NCBI GenBank assembly: GCA_949987565.1 | Contig: OX465113.1 | Location: 2,274,322-2,338,321 of the forward strand | Direction: 5' to 3' | From: Luidia sarsii | Lineage: Eukaryota; Echinodermata; Asteroidea; Paxillosida; Luidiidae | Length of the DNA stretch: 64,000 nucleotides | In this document: positions 60,201 to 64,000 of the stretch, one piece after another | Layout of the letters: each line of letters begins with the position of its first letter | How positions within the stretch are numbered: position 1 is the first letter of the stretch | Program-made: the position numbers and the translations under genes | Notes under the pieces: model-generated | Told to the model about the DNA's origin: nothing | Databases searched by the model: none | The model's input: the letters and a program-made list of their open reading frames with translations, nothing else

Positions 60201-61772
60201 AGAGATATCAGTATTCAAAACACCACCCACAATCACAATGTCATAGACAATGTCCATCAACCGAAACCAGTCACGTCCAAGAAAAAAGTCTAGTGACATC
60301 ATTATCAAAACCGATAGCAACAACATCAAGAGAAGACACAACCACACAATTGTCAAACCAATAAGCCCTCTATACCCTGTAGAAAACTAAGCAACGTTAA
60401 ATCCATAGGGGCCTAGGCCTATGTCTATTTCAAAAGAACGAAGGCACAATACAATATTATACGCCAATGTACCTCCTAAGAAAAAATAACAAGTCTCAAC
60501 ATACCCACGCAATTACAATTAGCGCGCCAGTATTGTTGAAACAAGTTCCAACAACCGTGACCGCCGCACCACTGAGTGGGTCACGGGATTGCATCGCGGA
60601 CTATTATGGAGGAGCGCCAACAGGGGATTGTACTTTTTCGCCAGCTCTGTTTTATTAGCGATGGGAACGGGCCTTTTGGAATCGAGCCAAAAAAGGCGGG
60701 CTTCGGAGCGAAACGAACCTTGCCAGTGCGCATCGTGACAGAGCGCCTCGAATGCAAGGCTGCGCGCCCGGCGCATGCGCCCCATCGTCACGCGATGATA
60801 ATTCCTCCCTACGTCACCGAAAAAAGGGCTGGATTAAGACTGCTTTAAAAACAAACCATTGTTGTTGCATATTTGCTACGTGTTTTTACTTATACAGTAC
60901 ATGTACATGTATTAGAATATTTGTTCAAGAATTTCACAAAACGTGAAACGAAAAGAAACTTAAAAGGTAAAACGCTTTGGTGTCTGAAACTATTGGAATC
61001 CGAGTATTTCATTTTGTCTTTAGCATGTTTTAATCCGATTTAGTTTGATCGGATTTATGCAATCAGATTCCATGAGATCCTGGTAATTTAAATTTCCTGA
61101 TATTCGAGATGGCGAGAATGGAAAACTGAAATGGTGATTAATGAAAGTGATGCGGTATGCGCATTAATTTGCTTTATTAATGATAGTTATCTCCAGTAAT
61201 ACGCAAGAAATTTGCAAACTGCTTACGGTACTGACTATCACCAAAATGCGATTATCAAAAATTAGGATTTCGATCTTAGCAGGACCTTTCTCAAAGGGAA
61301 GGGTCCGGCTAGGATCGAAAACGTCAGGCTCTCCTTATTTTTTATCGTAAAATCTCAACCATTTCACATTGGTACTACGAATTGGTATAACCATTTTCTT
61401 TGCATTTCTCTTATGTTTTGTGCAGGCGTGGGCATCGGTATGGTGGTGGTGTCTGCCTGGGTAGGCATCTACTACAACGTGGTCATCACCTACACGCTGT
61501 ACTACATGTTCCAGTCGCTGACCACGCAGCTGCCGTGGGCCGGCTGCGGACACCCGTGGAACACGCCTTACTGCAGCGACCTGGTCGCCGACTGCATCAA
61601 GGGCGGCGGCCTGGTGACGGACGACAACGTCTGCCTGTCCGTGGACAACATGACCGTGGTCGAGCTGGCCCGCTACAACGTGAGCGAGGACGGCGACCTG
61701 AGCAGCTACGTGGACCCCCTCAAGGAGCTTCGAGTCCGACCCAGCGAGGAGTTTTACAAGTGAGCAGCCCGC

Positions 61773-61803
<31 letters not shown>

Positions 61804-63719
61804 TGTTGTTGTTGTATTGGTGGGGTCAGTCGGTGTGACTGTCTGTTTTGTTCGTCTCTTCGTGTGTTTTTTTAGTTGGTTGGTTGATTTTAGTCCTCAA
61901 AGAGCTTCGTGTCCGACCCAGCTAGGGGTTTTGCAAGTGAGCAGCCCGCTGTCTGTCTGTCTGTTGTTGTTGTTTTATTGGTGGAGTCGGTGTGACTGTC
62001 TGTTTTGTTCGTCGCTTCGTTTGTTAGTTGGTTGGCTGATTTTAGTCATACTGGCGTCGGATTGGTCGGTTAGTCGGTTGGTATGGGTTGACCGGTTGAA
62101 TGAGATTTGAAGGTTTGCATGGTGAGAATATGAGGATAAATAGGTTTGCGGAGACACCATGTAAATTCTCTTTTGTGATTAAATTCTCTTTTGTGGTATG
62201 GGTTGGTTAGCTAGATGGACTGGATGGCTTACCGACAGTTACCGGTACACCATTTTGTATGTCTTTCCCTTGCGAGTCTGTTTATCTGTCTGTCTGTCTG
62301 TCTGTTTTGTTGTTAGTCTCTGTGTATGAGGGGGTTTATGCAAAAATTATGCAAAATATGAAAAGGGTACTGATAGCTGTTAAAAAAATAAATGCCATGC
62401 CACTTCCTAGTATTTTTTTCACGACAGCCTGTCAGATAATTACAATTATTTATTCCACCATCTGACATCTGTTAACATCAGATTCGTTGAAATGTGGGAG
62501 TGATATAAATGGCATTCGTGGAACGCCCGAGTCATCTACGTAAAGAAATCACCCAAAAATATTAATATTCTTTCCAGTGACGAGTGACTTCCTGTGATCA
62601 ATCAAAATGCCAGGTTTTCAGTGGGACGAAGAAGGAAAGGCATTTCCAATGTCATTTTTGATTTATCTATTTGGAATGCAAGAGGATTCGCGGTTTCCTA
62701 TCCTAGACCCCACTAGGGATAACTTACTCTCTTTACAAGACCCTCGTGTATCCAGTGGCTTTATAGCTTTGATGAGGATGGAGTGGACTTAAATGTATTT
62801 ACAATAATAATACCAAATCTCACTTTGCATCTCTCTCCCACTCTCTATCTCTCCCTTCTCTCTCTCTCCCTTTTCTCTCTCCCTCCTCTATATATATATC
62901 TCTCTCTCTGTCTCTCTCTTTCTTGATCTCTCTCTCTTCCCCCTCTCTTCCCTCTCTCTCTCCCCCTCTTACCCCTCTCTCTCTCTCTCTCTCGCCTCTC
63001 TCTCCCCCTCTCCCCCTCTCTCTCTTCCCCCTCTCTTCCCCTCTCTTCCCCCTCTCTTCCCCCTCTCTTCCCCCTCTCTTCCCCATCTCTTCCCCCTCTC
63101 TTCCCCCTCTCTTCCCCCTCTCTTCCCCCTCTCTTCCCCCTCTCTTCCCCCTCTCTTCCCCCTCTCTTCCCCCTCTCTTCCCCCTCTCTTCCCCCTCTCT
63201 TCCCCCTCTCTTCCCCCTCTCTTCCCCCTCTCTTCCCCCTCTCTTCCCCCTCTCTTCCCCCTCTCTTCCCCCTCTCTTCCCCCTCTCTTCCCCCTCTCTT
63301 CCCCCTCTCTTCCCCCTCTCTTCCCCCTCTCTTCCCCCTCTCTTCCCCCTCTCTTCCCCCTCTCTTCCCCCTCTCTTCCCCCTCTCTTCCCCCTCTCTTC
63401 CCCCTCTCTTCCCCCTCTCTTCCCCCTCTCTTCCCCCTCTCTTCCCCCTCTCTTCCCCCTCTCTTCCCCCTCTCTTCCCCCTCTCTTCCCCCTCTCTTCC
63501 CCCCTCTCTCTTCCCCCCTCTCTCTTCCCCCCTCTCTCTCTCTCTTCCCTCTCTCTTCCCCCCTCTCTCTCTCTTAATCTCTCTAGGAACGGTATGCTGC
63601 ACGAGTCTGGTGATATTGGCAAGTCGGGCTACATCATCTGGCAGTTGGCGCTGTGTTTGGGCCTGGCCTGGCTGCTGGTCTTCGGCTGTCTAGTCAAGGG
63701 TATCAAGTCCTCTGGAAAG
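53321..63719 (+). CDS. SLC6 glycine-transporter-like protein, first five coding exons (3' partial)
   Basis: Coding exons are 53321-53365, 56953-57184, 59979-60110, 61426-61759 and 63587-63719, giving 292 residues that continue past the window. The phases (0, 1, 1, 2, 0) all fit. SLC6 proteins use Na+ and Cl- gradients to take up neurotransmitters or amino acids. TM1 carries [15 protein letters not shown] (72-86) with the ion-site residues, followed by [20 protein letters not shown] and [16 protein letters not shown] (TM2). [19 protein letters not shown] is TM3. The large second external loop has the conserved cysteine pair C177/C186 ([13 protein letters not shown]) and glycosylation sites NMT (211) and NVS (221). 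[20 protein letters not shown] is TM4. The TM3 wording and overall order look most like glycine transporters, but the substrate is not proven. [14 protein letters not shown] differs from the usual form. The start codon sits in a short exon ([15 protein letters not shown]). Confidence 0.93.
54713..54752 (+). repeat. Foldback core fragment
   Basis: GGGCGGGTCCGACGTTTCGA then TCGTAGCCGGACCC: a single diverged core without arms, in SLC6 intron 1. Confidence 0.5.
55425..55625. repeat. Foldback element with perfect 48-bp arms
   Basis: Left arm 55465-55512 (starts CTTAAAATTTAGTGGGCCTG, ends AGGACCTTTCTC) and right arm 55520-55567 (starts GAGAAAGGTCCTGCTAGGAT, ends CACTAAATTTTAAG) are exact reverse complements around a 7-nt loop, TGCCTTT. 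The right side continues into the family's outer flank (GGTAATTTTAGTCAGTAAGC, AGTTTGCAACC); the left flank is cut short. It lies in SLC6 intron 1. Confidence 0.95.
56545..56605. repeat. Degenerate foldback fragment
   Basis: AAGCGGGCTTGACATTTCCA then TTTTAGCAGAACCTTTCTCA and AAGGCAGGATGACATGGCC: the left arm is recognisable, the right lost. Confidence 0.5.
57227..57370 (+). repeat. TTC microsatellite and a duplicated TACGGTCGGGAAAGTGGAG segment
   Basis: A (TTC)n run at 57230-57265 and a second at 57298-57330 are each followed by TTACGGTCGGGAAAGTGGAG and TTTGCC. The whole 65-70 bp block is thus tandemly duplicated just after the exon 2 donor of the SLC6 gene. Confidence 0.8.
58050..58370. other. 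CpG-rich segment in SLC6 intron 2
   Basis: Dense CG content (GCGCGTTGCCGTGGC, GGCGCGTGAGGCACGACGCG) within an AT-rich intron. Frames are open on both strands but without a recognisable protein. It could be an internal promoter or a methylation-poor island. Confidence 0.35.
59590..59700 (-). repeat. SINE-like head, minus strand, in SLC6 intron 2
   Basis: Read on the minus strand: AACCAGAGGTCTCGGACTCT, CTGGTTCAAGTCCCATCCAG and TCCGGTCAAAGTTTTCTCTG, the B-box and junction of the SINE family. Confidence 0.6.
61205..61345. repeat. Foldback element in SLC6 intron 3
   Basis: TTTGCAAACTGCTTACGGTA, GATTTCGATCTTAGCAGGAC and CTTTCTCAAAGGG are followed by AAGGGTCCGGCTAGGATCGA and AAACGTCAGG. Arms are about 30 bp with several changes. 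It sits 80 bp before exon 4. Confidence 0.7.
61893..62045 (+). repeat. Tandem duplicate of an SLC6 exon 4 end and intron start
   Basis: The sequence copies about 61722-61891: the last 33 or so bases of exon 4, the GTGAGCAGCCCGC donor and the following TGTC/TTG intron. In the copy the coding frame is broken by CCCAGCTAG, where the exon has CCCAGCGAG. It is preceded by TTTTAG and followed by the donor, so 61894-61936 could act as a 43-bp pseudoexon. Confidence 0.85.
62824..63585 (+). repeat. Pyrimidine tract with 11-bp TCTTCCCCCTC array, SLC6 intron 4
   Basis: Almost 760 bp of pyrimidines on the plus strand. From about 63050 to 63500 the 11-bp unit TCTTCCCCCTC is repeated about 40 times nearly perfectly, flanked by (CT)n runs. 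It ends directly at the exon 5 acceptor (CTCTCTAG at 63579-63586). Confidence 0.97.
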
Positions 63720-64000
63720 GTGAGGGCCTGGCCGCTATAATTAAATCAAATCTCACCCATGTTGCCGAGACCGCAGGAGTTCTGTATATAACTACATATC
63801 CCTGCCGTTGGGTTGTATAATCCTGAACGTTCAAACCATGTGCCAAAGTCTCAAATTGTGTTTGGATAATTATACGACAGCATTCATACTACAGTGTGAT
63901 TGAATTTGTGCCATGTGTTTACTACATTATGTACATTAAAATGAGGGAAACAAAATATATTATCATTCCTCGCTGACTATAGAATGACCCGACGGAGATA
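63720..64000. other. SLC6 intron 5 (start)
   Basis: Begins with the donor GTGAGG at 63720. AT-rich, no further exon before the window ends. Confidence 0.7.

Noticed and set aside
62820..63693. Frames of 217-260 codons in the SLC6 intron 4 array
   Set aside because: Caused by the 11-bp pyrimidine repeat. The real coding piece is only 63587-63719 in the SLC6 frame.

Overview
The window is animal genomic DNA. It holds sparse multi-exon genes with GT-AG introns of about 0.1-3.6 kb, long non-coding stretches, tRNA-derived SINE-like repeats, foldback elements and large tandem arrays. Gene content (SLC44, DOHH, C9orf72, a PX-like/methyltransferase protein, a glycine-transporter-like SLC6), intron size and repeat style suggest a marine invertebrate deuterostome, perhaps an echinoderm. 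That guess is low confidence and cannot be proven without a search.

Layout. 1.3-3.8 kb (+): the 3' end of an SLC44 choline-transporter-like gene, with two equal-length alternative versions of one transmembrane exon. 8.1-10.3 kb (-): a complete 4-exon deoxyhypusine hydroxylase (DOHH), 310 aa, with all four His-Glu metal-binding pairs. 11.4-13.0 kb (+): two related C-terminal exons of an unidentified membrane protein. 13.5-21.6 kb (+): a complete 10-exon C9orf72 orthologue of 464 aa, with a CCCTG pentanucleotide array starting immediately after its stop codon. 23.5-26.0 kb (-): a complete 3-exon gene of 470 aa combining a signal peptide, a PX-like region and a SAM methyltransferase domain. 53.3-63.7 kb (+): the first five coding exons (292 aa) of a glycine-transporter-like SLC6 gene that continues past the window.

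The 27 kb between the methyltransferase and SLC6 genes has no coding exon I can recognise. It holds a 2-kb CCCCATCCT satellite, CT-rich tracts, SINE fragments, foldback elements and a striking pair of nearly identical 2.06-kb transposon-like elements. These two lie in inverted orientation 180 bp apart (39.7-44.0 kb), each with its own 3-bp target-site duplication. Nine perfect TGACGTCA palindromes lie between 28.0 and 50.2 kb, and none was noticed elsewhere.

The genes are not an operon or pathway: they alternate in strand and have unrelated household, membrane-transport and trafficking roles. The least expected items are the PX-methyltransferase architecture, the two tandem exon duplications, the array abutting the C9orf72 stop, the twin inverted elements with a small open segment between them, the TGACGTCA cluster, and a foldback family with perfect 48-bp arms.
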